Origin: Sapria himalayana
Lineage: Eukaryota > Streptophyta > Magnoliopsida > Malpighiales > Rafflesiaceae
Length of the DNA stretch: 64,000 nt
NCBI GenBank assembly: GCA_029783825.1
Contig: JAREIK010003356.1
Span: forward strand, 1,125,516-1,189,515
Direction of reading: 5' to 3'
Shown: positions 62,977-64,000 of the stretch, one piece after another
Layout: each line of letters begins with the position of its first letter
Position numbering within the stretch: position 1 is the first letter of the stretch
The notes under the pieces: model-generated
Told to the model about the DNA's origin: nothing
The model's input: only the letters and a program-made list of their open reading frames with translations
Databases searched by the model: none
Position numbers and translations under genes: made by a program

Positions 62977-64000
62977 TGCTACAAGAAAATATCTATTTAG
63001 CTAGGAAAATTTTTCTAGGGATTAATCCTAGTTAAATAGTGAGAGATTAGCTTGGGAATAGCAAAATATTTTTGATTTTACATTGAAATAAAAATTTCTA
63101 ATGGAATAGCGACGGATTAGTTATGGAAATGGTCGATTGAAATTTTTCGACGCTATTTTTTTCGTAAAATTTCCACGCAATAAAAAGCAAGAAATTTAGC
63201 GACTGATTTAACAGTAGATTTTTCCTAACTAATTCTATCCAGACATAATCCATCACTAATTTTTTCTTAGATTCTACGATTTGTAAAGCAAGGAAATTTA
63301 GCCACAAATTTAGCAATGGATTCTCCCTAACTAATTAGATCAAGACAAAATCCATTGCTAAATAATTATCTGAATATATTTTTTCAAGATTTTATATATA
63401 ATTGGAAGCAATTATTCCTTAAATATTTATTTTCTCAAAATACATGCATTCGGTAATGGATCTTTACTTAGCTATTTGGCCTAGTGATAATTATCATCGC
63501 TAATTTTTAATAATTTAATTTTTTTTAGCATTATTTATTTATATATTTTATGTAATTTTTATATTAAAAGTATGTCATGGTCTATAGATGAGCGATCATT
63601 GAACAACGCAATCTCCTTATATAATTATAAAAATATGATATATTAATAAAATATTTCATAAATATATAAAAAAAGATGAATATAAATTTATATGAAATAA
63701 GACTAAAATAACTATTAATTTGGTTATAAATTAATTAAAAAATTATACAAAATATTTTTATGAAATTTTTAATTATGATATTTAAATATTTATATTAAAA
63801 AACATTTTATAATTTATTATATAATTATAATAATTTTGAAAATATTATAATTAATAAATTATTACTAATAAAAACTATAATAAATAATTATTTGATTAAA
63901 TAAAAAAAATTATAAAAATTTATGAATTAATAAATAAACAAGTAAATATTAATATTATTCGTATAATCATAAAATATTTTTATGAGTATAGGAATCTTTT
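62977..64000 (+). mobile_element. E5: left end of a CACTA-like element, continues past the window
   Basis: Starts TGCTACAAGAAAAT (two changes from CACTACAAGAAAT), then ATTTAGCTAGGAAAATTTTT. GCGACGGA/AATTTAGC-type subterminal sequence follows to about 63500, then the GTCATGGTCTATAGATGAGC marker (63573-63592) and the AT core. Orientation is opposite to E4 and the same as E3. The minus open frame 63098-63316 is a shadow of subterminal repeats. The element is cut by the window edge. Confidence 0.8.

Overview
This window is nuclear, repeat-dominated DNA from a seed plant, probably a flowering plant. The evidence is CACTA-type (En/Spm) transposon ends reading CACTACAAGAAA with GCGACGGA/CTAGCTAA subterminal repeats, a Ty1/copia gag remnant with a tRNA-Met-type primer-binding site, a Ty3/gypsy RNase H remnant, and broken copies of three plant housekeeping genes: ARF1, SmF and STT3A. 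The lineage cannot be named from the sequence. I find no intact protein-coding gene and no rRNA, tRNA or CRISPR. Nearly all long open frames are artefacts of TATC repeats.

Layout. About 39% of the window (roughly 25 kb) is degenerate TAGA/GATA satellite in five blocks: about 1.25-9.80, 20.96-23.35, 37.25-40.90, 45.76-52.74 and 58.85-62.98 kb. All five have the purine-rich strand on +, as expected if one array was split by insertions. Between them lie islands of AT-rich mobile DNA: E1 (9.80-20.96), E2 (23.35-36.28, followed by an LTR-like piece to 37.25), E3 plus a copia fragment (40.90-45.76), E4 (52.74-58.84, minus orientation), a small GC-rich insert (62.13-62.58) and E5 (62.98 to the window edge).

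The islands are related. E3, E4 and E5 share one transposon end and the AT-rich core behind it. E1 starts inside that core, then carries a dimeric satellite of about 380-bp units, a gypsy RNase H remnant, an ARF retrocopy, an AT-rich satellite of 540-590-bp units, an SmF exon, TATATAC arrays and a GGN trinucleotide tract. E2 carries the same middle modules in the same order (except the SmF exon) and ends in CACTA-like long terminal inverted repeats. Read together they suggest a family of very large composite CACTA-like elements that captured host gene pieces (Pack-type) and other repeats, inserted several times into a GATA array. E4 carries a different capture, four exon-like pieces of STT3A.

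The ARF retrocopy has an 18-bp target-site duplication, and matching empty sites survive in neighbouring satellite monomers. Retroposition therefore preceded the duplication that produced the E1 and E2 copies.
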